Source: Serratia liquefaciens ATCC 27592 (GTDB lineage: Bacteria; Pseudomonadota; Gammaproteobacteria; Enterobacterales; Enterobacteriaceae). Taken from it: 64,000 nt of DNA. Each line of letters starts with the position of its first letter. Position 1 is the first letter of the stretch. A model generated the notes under the pieces. It ran no database searches. It was given only the letters and a program-made list of their open reading frames with translations, and was not told where the DNA came from. Positions 18,427 to 27,782 of the stretch are shown here, in pieces. The stretch is from NCBI RefSeq assembly GCF_000422085.1, contig NC_021741.1, positions 4,278,001 through 4,342,000 on the forward strand, in the 5' to 3' direction. Position numbers and translations under genes: made by a program.

Positions 18427-18457
18427 AAAGCAGAGCGGGCAGTTACCGCTCTGCTTT
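18427..18457 (+). terminator. Terminator of the ABC-lactonase operon
   Basis: AAAGCAGAGCGG, a 7-base loop and CCGCTCTGCTTT form a perfect 12-bp stem 15 bases past the lactonase stop codon. The T-run is short. It separates this operon from the yiaK operon. Confidence 0.7.
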
Positions 18458-18488
18458 GCCACGCCTAAAACACCGCAACGACCAAAAA

Positions 18489-18504
18489 CGTGTCTGCGAT
18501 CACA
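18489..18504 (+). promoter_or_regulatory. CRP-like site upstream of yiaK
   Basis: CGTGT-ctgcga-TCACA matches 8 of 10 conserved CRP positions. CRP is known to activate the E. coli yiaK operon. Its distance to the YiaJ box (93 bp) mirrors the arrangement before the ABC operon. Confidence 0.42.
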
Positions 18505-18562
18505 AAACCACCAAGTTAATTTAACCACTTGTTTTATATAAATAACTTTCTCTTCCCTCGCT

Positions 18563-18591
18563 TTGACTTCACCTGGCCGCAGGTATAGCAT
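18563..18591 (+). promoter_or_regulatory. Candidate yiaK promoter
   Basis: TTGACT (18563-18568), a 17-bp spacer and TAGCAT (18586-18591). The start of transcription would fall within the YiaJ box that begins 6 bp downstream. Confidence 0.5.
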
Positions 18592-18596
18592 TTATT

Positions 18597-18634
18597 TGAA
18601 ATGCAATTTCGCATATTGAAATTCAAAGAACATA
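18597..18634. promoter_or_regulatory. YiaJ box 2 (probable operator)
   Basis: The second copy of the 38-bp element: TGAAATGCAATTTC, then GCATATTGAAATTCAA and AGAACATA. It differs from box 1 at five positions and lies 32 bp before the yiaK ATG. Confidence 0.7.
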
Positions 18635-18666
18635 AAACAAACAAAATGCCGTAGCGGAGAACCAGC

Positions 18667-19665
18667 ATGAGAGTGAGTTACACCGATCTGAAACAGGAAT
18701 TCAAACGCGTGCTGCTGTCGCGGGGCGTGGCGGAAGCCACCGCCGATGACTGTGCGGGCATGTTCGCCGACACCTCTGCCAACGGCGTTTACTCCCACGG
18801 CGTTAACCGTTTCCCACGCTTTATTCAGCAGTTGGACGCCGGCGATATCGTGCCGGACGCCGAACCCAGCAAGCTGTTGTCACTCGGAGCCATTGAACAA
18901 TGGGACGCGCATCAGGGTATCGGCAATCTCACGGCGCGCCGGATGATGGATCGCGCCATGCAGTTGGCCGACAGCCACGGCATAGGTCTGGTGGCCCTGC
19001 GCAATGCCAACCACTGGATGCGCGGCGGTGGTTTCGGTTGGCAGGCGGCGGAGAAAGGTTATATCGGTATCTGCTGGACCAACTCGATTGCCGTTATGCC
19101 ACCCTGGGGCGCCAAGGAGTGCCGCATCGGCACCAACCCGCTGATCGTCGCGGTGCCGGGCAACCCCATCACCATGGTGGATATGTCGATGTCGATGTTC
19201 TCCTATGGTGCTTTGGAGCTAAATCGGCTGGCGGGCAAAACGCTGCCGGTGGACGGCGGTTTCGACAACGACGGTCAATTGACGCGCGATCCTGCCGCCA
19301 TTGAAGAGAACCGCCGCATTTTGCCGATGGGCTACTGGAAAGGATCCGCGCTGTCGATCGTGCTCGATATGATTGCCACCCTGCTGTCTGGCGGATCCTC
19401 AGTGGCGGAAGTGACCGAAGACAACCGCGAAGAGTATGGCGTGTCGCAGGTCTTCATCGCCATTGAGATCGAACGCTTGATCGACGGCGCCACCCGCGAT
19501 GCCAAACTGCAGCGCATCATGGACTACATTACCAGCGCAGAACGCGACAACCCGGAGATAGCCATTCGCCTGCCGGGCCATAAATTCCCACGTATTCACG
19601 CGGAAAACATGCGTGACGGCATTCCCGTGGATGAGCGCGTCTGGGCGCGCATTCAGGCGCTTTAA
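18667..19665 (+). CDS. yiaK: 2,3-diketo-L-gulonate reductase
   Basis: YiaK (DlgD) reduces 2,3-diketo-L-gulonate to 3-keto-L-gulonate with NADH. The 332-residue product has the family length and is close to E. coli Yia[21 protein letters not shown] includes the catalytic His44, followed by [30 protein letters not shown] and the conserved PMGYWKGS. It belongs to the malate/L-lactate dehydrogenase-type (LDH2/MDH2) fold rather than the Rossmann fold. It is the first gene of the seven-gene operon yiaK-yiaL-MFS-lyxK-sgbH-sgbU-sgbE. GCGGAGAACCAGC precedes the ATG. Confidence 0.95.
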   Translation: MRVSYTDLKQEFKRVLLSRGVAEATADDCAGMFADTSANGVYSHGVNRFPRFIQQLDAGDIVPDAEPSKLLSLGAIEQWDAHQGIGNLTARRMMDRAMQLADSHGIGLVALRNANHWMRGGGFGWQAAEKGYIGICWTNSIAVMPPWGAKECRIGTNPLIVAVPGNPITMVDMSMSMFSYGALELNRLAGKTLPVDGGFDNDGQLTRDPAAIEENRRILPMGYWKGSALSIVLDMIATLLSGGSSVAEVTEDNREEYGVSQVFIAIEIERLIDGATRDAKLQRIMDYITSAERDNPEIAIRLPGHKFPRIHAENMRDGIPVDERVWARIQAL

Positions 19666-19678
19666 CAGGAGAGTCACC

Positions 19679-20149
19679 ATGATATTCGGCCATATTGCCC
19701 ATACTTCGCCGGAGCAGTACCCAGCGCCGGTGGCCAAAGCCATCGCCTATCTGCAAAGCACCGATTTCAGCGCCCTGCCCGCCGGTCGGTATCAGGATCC
19801 TGCCACCGGCTACGTGGTACAGGTGCTGGATCTGCAGACCCACCAGCCGAGCGATCTGCGACCGGAGGTACACCGGGAAAACGTCGACGTGCAGTTTCTG
19901 GTCAGCGGCACCGAATTGATCGGTGTGGCGGCAGATCGCGGTAATAACCCGATCCACCAGGATTTGCTGGCGCAGCGCGACATTCTTTTTTATCAGGACG
20001 TCGCCGATGAATCCTGGTTAACCCTGCGGCCCGGAAATTTTGCGGTATTTTTCCCGCAGGATGTGCATCGCCCGGCCTGTATTAACCAACAACCCGGCGA
20101 TATTCGCAAAGTGGTGGTGAAAATACCGCTGGCATTATTTAGCGCTTAA
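19679..20149 (+). CDS. yiaL: YhcH/YjgK/YiaL family protein
   Basis: YiaL is a small beta-rich protein of the YhcH/YjgK/YiaL (DUF386) cupin-like family, which is often found with sugar-acid pathways and is suspected to act on sugar anomers or isomers; no firm activity is known to me for YiaL. The 156-residue product has MIFGHIAHTSPEQYPAPV, RPEVHRENVDVQFLVSG and FFPQDVHRPACI, where the conserved His and Glu residues probably bind a metal. The ATG at 19679 is preceded by AGGAG. It lies 13 bp after yiaK. Confidence 0.93.
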   Translation: MIFGHIAHTSPEQYPAPVAKAIAYLQSTDFSALPAGRYQDPATGYVVQVLDLQTHQPSDLRPEVHRENVDVQFLVSGTELIGVAADRGNNPIHQDLLAQRDILFYQDVADESWLTLRPGNFAVFFPQDVHRPACINQQPGDIRKVVVKIPLALFSA

Positions 20150-20268
20150 TTAGCAGCAAACGAAAACCTGCAAAAAACACCGGTCCTCAGGCCGGTGCGG
20201 GCGCCCTTGTGCCCAACGCAAACCAAAACAATAAAGCCCGACCCTACAAAATAGCGAAAGGTGTATAG
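20150..20268 (+). other. Spacer between yiaL and the MFS gene with a small hairpin
   Basis: This 119-bp gap is the largest within the yiaK operon. It holds CACCGG-TCCTCAGG-CCGGTG (20178-20197), a short stem without a T-tract. E. coli carries the TRAP transporter genes yiaMNO at this place, so the gap may mark where a different transporter gene was swapped in. Confidence 0.3.
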
Positions 20269-21564
20269 ATGAATACAGCCTCTGTTTCCGTTAGCCGCAG
20301 CCAGGTCATTCCCAAATTACGCTGGTTGAGAATAGTGCCGCCTATTCTTATTACCTGCATCATCTCCTACATGGACCGGGTGAATATTGCCTTCGCCATG
20401 CCCGGCGGCATGGACGATGAACTCGGCATCACCGCTTCCATGGCCGGCCTGGCCGGCGGCATCTTCTTTATCGGCTATCTGTTTTTGCAAGTGCCGGGTG
20501 GCAAGCTGGCGGTGTACGGCAACGGCAAGAAATTCATCGGCTGGTCACTGCTGGCCTGGGCGGTGATCTCGGTACTGACCGGGCTGGTCAGCAATCAATA
20601 TCAGCTGTTATTCCTGCGTTTCGCACTGGGCGTCTCCGAGGGCGGCATGCTGCCGGTGGTGCTGACCATGATCAGCAACTGGTTCCCGGACAAGGAGCGC
20701 GGGCGCGCCAACGCCATCGTGATTATGTTCGTGCCCATTGCCGGTATTCTCACCGCGCCGCTGTCCGGCTGGATCATCACCGCCTGGGACTGGCGCATGC
20801 TGTTCCTGGTGGAAGGCGCGCTGTCGCTGGTGGTGATGGTGCTGTGGTATTTCACCATCAGCAACCGCCCGCAGGAAGCCAAGTGGATTTCACAGGCTGA
20901 AAAAGACTACCTGATCAAAACGTTGCATGACGAACAGCTGCTGATCAAAGGCAAGACGGTGCGTAACGCCTCGCTGCGCCGGGTGCTGCGCGACAAGATC
21001 ATGTGGCAGTTGATCATGGTGAACTTCTTCTATCAAACCGGGATCTACGGCTACACCCTGTGGCTGCCGACCATCCTCAAGGGGCTGACCAACGGCAACA
21101 TGGAGCAGGTCGGCATGCTGGCCATCCTGCCCTATATCGGCGCCATCTTCGGCATGCTGATCATCTCCACCCTGTCCGATCGTACCGGTAAACGCAAAGT
21201 ATTCGTCGCATTGCCGCTGGCCTGCTTCGCCATCTGTATGGCGCTGTCAGTGCTGTTAAAAGATCACATCTGGTGGTCTTACGCAGCGCTGGTCGGCTGC
21301 GGCGTCTTTATCCAGGCCGCCGCCGGGGTGTTTTGGACCATTCCTCCCAAACTGTTTAACGCCGAAGTGGCCGGCGGGGCACGCGGGGTGATCAACGCAC
21401 TGGGCAACCTGGGCGGCTTCTGCGGCCCGTACATGGTCGGCGTCTTGATCAGCCTGTTCAGCAAGGATGTCGGCGTTTACAGCCTGGCTGTATCGCTGGC
21501 CATCGCTTCGGTACTGGCACTGATGTTGCCGAATAAATGCGACCAGAAAGCGGGGGCCGAATAA
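20269..21564 (+). CDS. MFS transporter of the yia operon (YiaX2-like)
   Basis: This 431-residue inner-membrane carrier of the anion:cation symporter (ACS) branch has 12 predicted membrane helices. Visible family stretches are SYMDRVNIAFAMPGG in helix 1, the GYLFLQVPGGKLA segment and the RFALGVSEGGMLPVVLTMISNWF motif. In Klebsiella the yia operon carries such a carrier (YiaX2) in place of the TRAP genes yiaMNO of E. coli, which is the arrangement here. Substrate is probably 2,3-diketo-L-gulonate or a related acid (inference). AAAGGTG precedes the ATG. Its stop codon overlaps the lyxK start by one base (TAATG). Confidence 0.85.
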   Translation: MNTASVSVSRSQVIPKLRWLRIVPPILITCIISYMDRVNIAFAMPGGMDDELGITASMAGLAGGIFFIGYLFLQVPGGKLAVYGNGKKFIGWSLLAWAVISVLTGLVSNQYQLLFLRFALGVSEGGMLPVVLTMISNWFPDKERGRANAIVIMFVPIAGILTAPLSGWIITAWDWRMLFLVEGALSLVVMVLWYFTISNRPQEAKWISQAEKDYLIKTLHDEQLLIKGKTVRNASLRRVLRDKIMWQLIMVNFFYQTGIYGYTLWLPTILKGLTNGNMEQVGMLAILPYIGAIFGMLIISTLSDRTGKRKVFVALPLACFAICMALSVLLKDHIWWSYAALVGCGVFIQAAAGVFWTIPPKLFNAEVAGGARGVINALGNLGGFCGPYMVGVLISLFSKDVGVYSLAVSLAIASVLALMLPNKCDQKAGAE

Positions 21565-23042
21565 TGGAATATTGGTTGGGGTTGGACTGCGGCGGCACCT
21601 TTATCAAGGCCGGACTGTATGACCGCCGAGGTAGCGAGCTGGATATTGCCCGCCGCAATCTTGAGATTATCGCGCCACAGCCCGGCTGGGCGGAGCGGGA
21701 TATGCACGCGCTGTGGAGCACCGCCGCCGAGGTGATCCGGGAAGTCTTGGCCCGCAACGAGATTGCCGCCGGCGATATTCAGGCAATCGGCATCTCGGCA
21801 CAGGGCAAGGGCGCGTTTTTATTGGATAAACGCGGCCTGCCACTGGGCAACGCCATGCTGTCTTCCGATCAGCGCGCATTGACACTGGTGCAGGAGTGGC
21901 AAAAACAGGGCGTGCCGCAGGCGCTCTACCCGCAGACCCGACAAACGCTGTGGACCGGCCATCCGGTGTCATTGCTGCGCTGGGTCAGGCAACACCAGCC
22001 GGAACGCTATCGCCAAATTGGCAGCGTTTTGATGGCGCACGATTATCTGCGCCACTGCCTGACCGGCGAGCTGGCCTGCGAAGAGACCAATATCTCCGAA
22101 TCCAATCTTTATCAGATGGCCGACGGCCGCTATGACCCGGCGCTGGCGCAGTTGCTGGGGATTGGCGACATCATGCCCGCGCTGCCACCGATCGTCGGTT
22201 CCGCTGAAATCACCGGTCGCGTCAACGCTACCGCTGCCGCGGCCACCGGGCTGCTGCCGGGAACGCCGGTGGTTGGCGGGCTGTTTGACGTGGTGTCTAC
22301 CGCCCTGTGCGCCGGGCTGCAGGACGAAACCCGACTCAATGCGGTGATGGGTACCTGGTCGGTCACCAGCGGCATCACCGACCGCATTACCGCAGGGTTC
22401 GATCATCCCTTTGTTTATGGTCGTCATGCCGAAGCCGGCAAATACATCGTGCATGAAGCCAGCCCCACCTCCGCCGCCAACCTGGAGTGGTTCTGCCGAC
22501 AATGGGACCTGCAAGACTACGCCCAACTCAATGACTGGGTAGCGGCGTTGCCCAAGGCCGACAGCAGCCTGCTGTTCGCGCCCTTCCTGTATGGCTCCAA
22601 CGCCGGGCTGGGCCTGAGCGCCAGCTTCTACGGCCTGCAGGCTTTCCACCAGCGCGAGCACCTGGTACAGGCGATTTACGAGGGCGTGGTGTTCTGCCAT
22701 ATGACCCATCTCAACCGCATGCGGCAACGTTTCCCTGAGGCCACCGCGCTGCGCGTCACCGGTGGCCCAGCCAAGTCAGTGCCCTGGATGCAGATGTTTG
22801 CCGACGTCAGCGGCCTGCCGGTCGAACTGCCGCAGGTGGAAGAAACCGGCTGCCTGGGCGCCGCGATGGCGGCGATGGTCGGCAGCGGCGCATTCAGCGA
22901 CTTCACCGCTGCCCAACGCGAGCTGGCGCCACGTATTGAGCGGGTGTTGCCGGATGCTTCAGCAAGCGCGGCCTACGGCAAAAAACACCAACGTTATCAG
23001 GCGCTGATTGCCGCGCTGCAAACGCTGCAATCCGCACAGTAA
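21564..23042 (+). CDS. lyxK: L-xylulose/3-keto-L-gulonate kinase
   Basis: LyxK (YiaP) is a FGGY-family sugar kinase that phosphorylates L-xylulose and 3-keto-L-gulonate. The 492-residue product opens with the phosphate loop LGLDCGGTFIKAGLYD, then PQPGWAERDM, GISAQGKGAFLLD, the catalytic-Asp region TMLSSDQRA-like NAMLSSDQRA, GTPVVGGLFDVVSTALCAG and the C-terminal ATP motif RVTGGPAKSVPWMQMFADV. The match to E. coli LyxK is continuous. The start at 21564 overlaps the MFS stop codon, so the two are translationally coupled. The product of YiaK is the expected substrate here. Confidence 0.93.
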   Translation: MEYWLGLDCGGTFIKAGLYDRRGSELDIARRNLEIIAPQPGWAERDMHALWSTAAEVIREVLARNEIAAGDIQAIGISAQGKGAFLLDKRGLPLGNAMLSSDQRALTLVQEWQKQGVPQALYPQTRQTLWTGHPVSLLRWVRQHQPERYRQIGSVLMAHDYLRHCLTGELACEETNISESNLYQMADGRYDPALAQLLGIGDIMPALPPIVGSAEITGRVNATAAAATGLLPGTPVVGGLFDVVSTALCAGLQDETRLNAVMGTWSVTSGITDRITAGFDHPFVYGRHAEAGKYIVHEASPTSAANLEWFCRQWDLQDYAQLNDWVAALPKADSSLLFAPFLYGSNAGLGLSASFYGLQAFHQREHLVQAIYEGVVFCHMTHLNRMRQRFPEATALRVTGGPAKSVPWMQMFADVSGLPVELPQVEETGCLGAAMAAMVGSGAFSDFTAAQRELAPRIERVLPDASASAAYGKKHQRYQALIAALQTLQSAQ

Positions 23043-23051
23043 GGAGGCTTT

Positions 23052-23708
23052 ATGAGCAATAAACCGCGCCTGCAGCTGGCGCTCGATCACACCCGGTTAG
23101 ATGCCGCTCTGCAGACGGCAGAACGCCTGCGGCCCCACGTCGACATCATCGAGGCCGGCACCATCTTATGCATCAGCGCAGGTATTCAGGCGGTGAGCGC
23201 ACTGCGCGAGCGCTGCCCGCAACATACGCTGGTGGCCGACCTGAAAGTGGCCGATGCCGGTGGCACGTTGGCGCAACAGGCCTTCGGCCACGGAGCCAAC
23301 TGGATGACCGTCATTTGCGCCGCCCCGTTGGCCACCATGGCCAGTGCGCTGGAAGTGGCGCAACGACACCAGGGCGAGATTCAGATTGAGCTGTTCGGCC
23401 GTTGGACGTTGGAGGATGCCCAACAGTGGCGCGACCTCGGTATCCGCCAGGCGATATACCACCGTGGCCGCGACGCGCAGGCCAGCGGGCAAACCTGGAG
23501 CCATCAAGATTTGGATCTGATGAAGGCCTTGTCTGATCTGGGCATTGAATTGTCGGTGACCGGCGGAATCACGCCGACCGATTTGCCGCTGTTTAAAGAC
23601 ATCGCCGTGACCGCTTTTATCGTCGGCAGAGCGCTGGCGGAGGCTGCCGATCCGCTGGCCGCTGCCGGTCAGTTCCGCTCGGCCATTGATGACATCTGGA
23701 GAAGTTGA
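23052..23708 (+). CDS. sgbH: 3-keto-L-gulonate-6-phosphate decarboxylase
   Basis: SgbH (YiaQ) decarboxylates 3-keto-L-gulonate 6-phosphate to L-xylulose 5-phosphate with Mg2+. The 218-residue TIM-barrel product is of the orotidine-decarboxylase superfamily, with the active-site stretches [18 protein letters not shown], the DxKxxD motif in [12 protein letters not shown] and the C-terminal phosphate site [10 protein letters not shown]...[14 protein letters not shown] precedes the ATG. It lies 9 bp after lyxK and 1 bp before sgbU. Confidence 0.94.
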   Translation: MSNKPRLQLALDHTRLDAALQTAERLRPHVDIIEAGTILCISAGIQAVSALRERCPQHTLVADLKVADAGGTLAQQAFGHGANWMTVICAAPLATMASALEVAQRHQGEIQIELFGRWTLEDAQQWRDLGIRQAIYHRGRDAQASGQTWSHQDLDLMKALSDLGIELSVTGGITPTDLPLFKDIAVTAFIVGRALAEAADPLAAAGQFRSAIDDIWRS

Positions 23709-23709
23709 T

Positions 23710-24570
23710 ATGCGTCAGCACCCCTTGGGAATTTATGAAAAAGCCTTGCCGAAGCACCTGACCTGGCCCGAGCGGCTGGCGCTCGCCAAGGCCTGCGGTT
23801 TTGATTTTGTCGAAATGTCGGTGGATGAAAGCGACGAACGGCTGGCACGCCTGAGCTGGAGCAAGGAGCAGCGGTTGTCGTTGGTCAGCGCCATGCTGGA
23901 AACCGGCATCAGCATCCCGTCGATGTGCCTGTCCGGTCATCGCCGCTTTCCCTTCGGCAGCCATGACGATGCGCTGCGTCAGCGTGCCTTCGAGATGATG
24001 GAACAGGCGATTCAACTGGCGAAGGACGTCGGTATTCGCACCATTCAGCTCGCCGGGTATGACGTCTATTACGAGCCGCAGGACGAAAGCACTCTTGCCC
24101 GCTTCACCGAGGGTATGCAGTGGGCAGTCGAGCGCGCCGCCGCATCGCAGGTGATGCTGGCGGTAGAGATCATGGACACCGCCTTTATGAACTCCATCAG
24201 CAAATGGAAAGCCTGGGACGCCTGCCTGGCCTCCCCCTGGTTCACGGTCTATCCGGACGTCGGCAATTTGAGCGCCTGGGGCAATGACGTAGCGCAGGAG
24301 TTGGCGCTGGGCATTGACCGCATCGCCGCCATCCATTTGAAGGACACTTACCCGGTTACCGATAGCTCGCCGGGACAGTTCCGCGACGTGCCGTTTGGCG
24401 AAGGCTGCGTCGATTTTGTCGCCGTATTCCGCACCCTGAAACAGCTTAACTACCGCGGTGCTTTCCTGATTGAAATGTGGACCGAAAAAGCCGAAGAGCC
24501 GGTGGCCGAGATTGTGCAGGCCCGCCGGTGGATCGAACAGAAAATGCAACAAGGGGGTATGACATGCTAA
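23710..24570 (+). CDS. sgbU: L-xylulose-5-phosphate 3-epimerase (L-ribulose-5-P forming)
   Basis: SgbU (YiaR) converts L-xylulose 5-phosphate to L-ribulose 5-phosphate. The 286-residue product is a xylose-isomerase-like TIM barrel that opens [20 protein letters not shown]. Metal-binding stretches are [57 protein letters not shown] and FLIEMWTE. The ATG at 23710 begins directly after the sgbH stop; a longer frame from 23686 overlaps sgbH and is less likely. Confidence 0.93.
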   Translation: MRQHPLGIYEKALPKHLTWPERLALAKACGFDFVEMSVDESDERLARLSWSKEQRLSLVSAMLETGISIPSMCLSGHRRFPFGSHDDALRQRAFEMMEQAIQLAKDVGIRTIQLAGYDVYYEPQDESTLARFTEGMQWAVERAAASQVMLAVEIMDTAFMNSISKWKAWDACLASPWFTVYPDVGNLSAWGNDVAQELALGIDRIAAIHLKDTYPVTDSSPGQFRDVPFGEGCVDFVAVFRTLKQLNYRGAFLIEMWTEKAEEPVAEIVQARRWIEQKMQQGGMTC

Positions 24571-25265
24571 CGCTGCCGCAGCTTAAACAACAGGTGCTGG
24601 AAGCCAACCTAGACCTGCCGCGCCATAACCTGGTGACCTTCACCTGGGGTAACGTCAGCGCCGTGGATCGCGAACGCGGGCTGGTGGTGATCAAACCTTC
24701 CGGCGTGGAGTATGAACACATGACCGCGGAGGACATGGTGGTGGTCGATCTCGCCAACGGGCACACCGTCGAGGGCACCAAAAAGCCCTCCTCTGACACC
24801 GCTACCCATCTGGCGCTGTACCGTGAATTCGCCGATATCGGCGGTATCGTTCATACCCATTCGCGCCACGCTACCATCTGGGCGCAGGCAGGATTGGATA
24901 TCCCCGCCTGGGGCACCACCCACGCCGATTACTTCTACGGTGCCATTCCCTGTACCCGCCTGATGACCGAAGACGAAATTGAGCATGAATACGAGCTGGA
25001 AACCGGCAAGGTCATTATCGATACCTTCCGCCGTCGCGGCATCAACCCGAACGCCATTCCGGCAGTATTGGTCAATTCACACGGGCCGTTCGCCTGGGGC
25101 AAGGACGCGCACAGCGCGGTGCATAACGCCGTGGTGCTGGAAGAAATTGCCTACATGGGGATTTTCTCACGTCAGCTAACGCCGGGCATTCACAGCATGC
25201 AACCGGCACTGCTGGATAAACATTACCTGCGCAAACACGGCAAAAATGCCTACTACGGGCAATAA
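24564..25265 (+). CDS. sgbE: L-ribulose-5-phosphate 4-epimerase
   Basis: SgbE (YiaS) converts L-ribulose 5-phosphate to D-xylulose 5-phosphate, which enters the pentose phosphate pathway. The 233-residue product is a class II aldolase/AraD-type zinc enzyme: [35 protein letters not shown] and the zinc histidines in [15 protein letters not shown] and [12 protein letters not shown]. The ATG at 24564 overlaps the end of sgbU by 7 bases and has AGGGGG before it. It is the last gene of the operon; an imperfect hairpin at 25299-25320 (CCAGGCGCC-GTTC-GGCGTCTGG) lies 33 bp downstream. Confidence 0.95.
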   Translation: MLTLPQLKQQVLEANLDLPRHNLVTFTWGNVSAVDRERGLVVIKPSGVEYEHMTAEDMVVVDLANGHTVEGTKKPSSDTATHLALYREFADIGGIVHTHSRHATIWAQAGLDIPAWGTTHADYFYGAIPCTRLMTEDEIEHEYELETGKVIIDTFRRRGINPNAIPAVLVNSHGPFAWGKDAHSAVHNAVVLEEIAYMGIFSRQLTPGIHSMQPALLDKHYLRKHGKNAYYGQ

Positions 25266-25440
25266 GCCGGCAACGCCTTTCAGTTATTCTTTTGGAAGCC
25301 AGGCGCCGTTCGGCGTCTGGTGAAAACCTCTCTGCCGGGTTAGCCGTTCCCCCTCCTTTGGCAAGGGGGCGGGCGGGGACAACTGACTGGCGGCCAAAAA
25401 TTCGTTATTATCCGCTCCCACTTTCCCGCCGGGCAGCCTG

Positions 25441-26139
25441 ATGTCTAAGATTATCGATACCTTTATTGCCCCGCCGTGCCATGACCAGATAGAGACGCTG
25501 TATCAGGACGAGAGTCTGGTGCTTATCAATAAACCCGCCGGGCTGCTAAGCCTCTCGGGGAAAAACCCGCAAAACCTCGATTCGGTACATCATCGGCTGG
25601 TGCAGCTATTTCCTGGCTGTACGCTGGTCCACCGCCTTGATTTCGGCACTTCCGGGCTGATGGTGATAGCGCGTAATAAAGCGATCAATGCCGCCCTTTG
25701 CCAACAGTTCAGTCAGCGTACCGTCACCAAGGTGTACAGCGCATTGCTCTGCGGGCACCTGAACGACGACGAAGGGGTGATAGATGCGGCAATTGCCAAA
25801 GACCCGGCGCTGTTCCCGCTGATGTCGATTTGCTCACTCCACGGCAAGCCCGCTCGCTCACGCTATCGCGTCGTTGAACGCACTTATCGCGAGTTGACAG
25901 ACGGGACGTTACTGCCGTTGACGCGGGTACAGTTAATCCCGGAGACCGGGCGCACCCATCAGCTGCGTATCCACTGCCAGCAGTTGGGCCATCCTATTTT
26001 GGGCTGTGACCTGTATGGCGGCCGTCTGCTGCCAGGCACCGAAGGGACGCCGCGATTGATGCTGCACGCCAGCGAACTGCATTTCGTTCATCCTGTCAGC
26101 GCAGAGAAGATCAAAGCCCACCATGCTTGCCCGTTCTGA
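25441..26139 (+). CDS. RluA-family RNA pseudouridine synthase
   Basis: This 232-residue protein makes pseudouridine in rRNA or tRNA. The catalytic loop VHRLDFGTSGLMVIARNK carries the invariant Asp (near residue 67) and the late motif is LIPETGRTHQLRIHCQQLGHP. It is RluA-like in size and lacks an S4 domain. An N-terminal extension (MSKIIDTFIAPPCHDQ) sets it apart from E. coli RluA, so I give no symbol. It stands alone in a 175-bp and a 203-bp gap between the yia operon and an MFS gene; no functional link with either is evident. Confidence 0.85.
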   Translation: MSKIIDTFIAPPCHDQIETLYQDESLVLINKPAGLLSLSGKNPQNLDSVHHRLVQLFPGCTLVHRLDFGTSGLMVIARNKAINAALCQQFSQRTVTKVYSALLCGHLNDDEGVIDAAIAKDPALFPLMSICSLHGKPARSRYRVVERTYRELTDGTLLPLTRVQLIPETGRTHQLRIHCQQLGHPILGCDLYGGRLLPGTEGTPRLMLHASELHFVHPVSAEKIKAHHACPF

Positions 26140-26342
26140 GAACAGAGTATTTTGGCCGTTTTGTCTGAAACAGAACGGCTCATCTCAGCGCATCGCTGCA
26201 AGCCGCTGGCTCTGGTGTATACTCAGACTTTCTGCACCATGCCAGCCACAGCGGCTTTGGTTCAGGCCCGTTTCAGCAAGAGCCTGACGCCTGCACAGCC
26301 CTCCAGCCAGCTCCACACAAGCCTAATTAAAGTGGAACCCCC

Positions 26343-27692
26343 ATGAGCCAAAACACCGCTCGTATCAGCGAGATCATCGACAACGCGAAAATCTCGCCCT
26401 ATCAAATCCTGATCCTTACCCTGTGTTTCCTGATCGTCCTGCTGGACGGTTTTGACACTGCCATCATCGGCTATATCGCCCCGGCGTTACGCGAAGAGTG
26501 GCAACTGCTGCCTGCCCAGCTATCGCCGACGTTTGGCGCGGGATTGTTCGGCCTGCTGCTCGGCAGCCTGATCTTCGGCCCGGTTGCCGATGCCATAGGG
26601 CGCAAGCGCGTGCTGCTCGCCTCCATACTGATCTTTGGCGGAGGCACTCTGGCCTCGGCCTATACCAGCTCAATCGAGTCGTTGACCCTGCTGCGTTTAA
26701 TCACCGGTATCGGTTTGGGCGGGGCGATGCCCACCTGCATCACCCTGAGCTCGGAATACTCGCCGGCACGTCGGCGGATGATCATGGTCACTCTCAGTTG
26801 GAGCGGTTTCACCGCCGGTCTGGCGCTGGGCGGCATCCTTGCCGGGCAGGTTATTCCGGCCTTCGGCTGGCGTGGTTTGCTGATGCTCGGCGGCATCGCG
26901 CCATTGTTGCTGTTGCCGTTGCTGGCCTGGCAGATGCCCGAGTCAGCGCGCTTTATGAGTGCCAGCCCGAAACATGCCGATAGCCTGCGCCAGGTGGTCG
27001 AGCGTATCACCGGCAAAAGTTGGGCCAGCGTGACAATTATCGATGATGAACGCCCCGCGCTGGCCAGATCGCCAATCTCCCACCTGTTCATCGAAGGTCG
27101 CGCAGTGCGCACTTTGCTGCTGTGGGTGGCATTCTTCTGCTCGTTGTTTGTATTTTATCTGCTCACCAGTTGGCTGCCGAGCATCCTCAAGGATACCGGG
27201 TACGATATCGTCCACGCTTCGCGCATCGGGGCGATGGTGCCGCTGGGCGGAACCCTCGGTGCCATCCTTATGGCGCTGCTGATGGACCGCGTCGGCCCCT
27301 ACCGGGTATTGGCCCTGTCGTACCTGGGTGCCGCGCTGGTGATTGGCGCTACCGGTTATCTGATGGGGGACGCCTATACGCTGGCGGTCACCGTATTCCT
27401 CATCGGTTTCGGCGTGGCCGGTGCGCAGAACGGCCTGAATCTGGTCTCCGCTACCCTTTACCCTACCGCCGCTCGCGTCACCGGAGTCAGCTGGGCGATG
27501 GCGAGCGGTCGCTTCGGCTCGATAGTCGGTTCAATGCTTGGCGCCTGGATGATTGTCGCGGCAGGGACGTCGGAGATGTTCTTCATCTGGCTGGCGCTGC
27601 CGGTACTGGTGGGCTCTGCCGCTATTTTCCTGCTCTACCGGCTCAGCGTGAACCGCCGCGTCCCTGTGCCAGACTCCGCGTTATCAAACTGA
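26343..27692 (+). CDS. MFS transporter, aromatic acid:H+ symporter (AAHS) type
   Basis: A 449-residue inner-membrane carrier with 12 predicted helices. The AAHS hallmarks are LDGFDTAIIGYIAPALREEW in helix 1 (the conserved DGxD/T motif), GPVADAIGRKRVLL in loop 2-3 and RLITGIGLGGAMPTCITLSSEYSP. Relatives include PcaK, BenK and MhpT, which carry protocatechuate, benzoate or phenylpropanoids. No aromatic catabolic gene adjoins it here; the nearest are in the third block 22 kb away. AGTGGAACCCCC precedes the ATG, so the ribosome site is weak. Confidence 0.85.
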   Translation: MSQNTARISEIIDNAKISPYQILILTLCFLIVLLDGFDTAIIGYIAPALREEWQLLPAQLSPTFGAGLFGLLLGSLIFGPVADAIGRKRVLLASILIFGGGTLASAYTSSIESLTLLRLITGIGLGGAMPTCITLSSEYSPARRRMIMVTLSWSGFTAGLALGGILAGQVIPAFGWRGLLMLGGIAPLLLLPLLAWQMPESARFMSASPKHADSLRQVVERITGKSWASVTIIDDERPALARSPISHLFIEGRAVRTLLLWVAFFCSLFVFYLLTSWLPSILKDTGYDIVHASRIGAMVPLGGTLGAILMALLMDRVGPYRVLALSYLGAALVIGATGYLMGDAYTLAVTVFLIGFGVAGAQNGLNLVSATLYPTAARVTGVSWAMASGRFGSIVGSMLGAWMIVAAGTSEMFFIWLALPVLVGSAAIFLLYRLSVNRRVPVPDSALSN

Positions 27693-27704
27693 TAAAACGA
27701 AAAA

Positions 27705-27769
27705 GCCGAGGCGACATCCGCAGGATGCAGCCTCGGCCGGCAATAAAAAAAGGGGCCGTGGCCCCTTTT
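27705..27769. terminator. Double terminator between the MFS gene and mscS
   Basis: Two hairpins lie between convergent genes. GCCGAGGC (27705-27712) pairs with GCCTCGGC (27730-27737) and is followed by A-rich DNA; AAAAGGGGCC-GT-GGCCCCTTTT (27748-27769) is a perfect stem with A/T flanks on both sides, suitable for both directions. Confidence 0.85.
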
Positions 27770-27782
27770 CTCTTGTTCTGCT

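Noticed and set aside
23617..24552. A 311-codon frame opposite sgbU
   Set aside because: Shadow of sgbU; no motif and no ribosome site.
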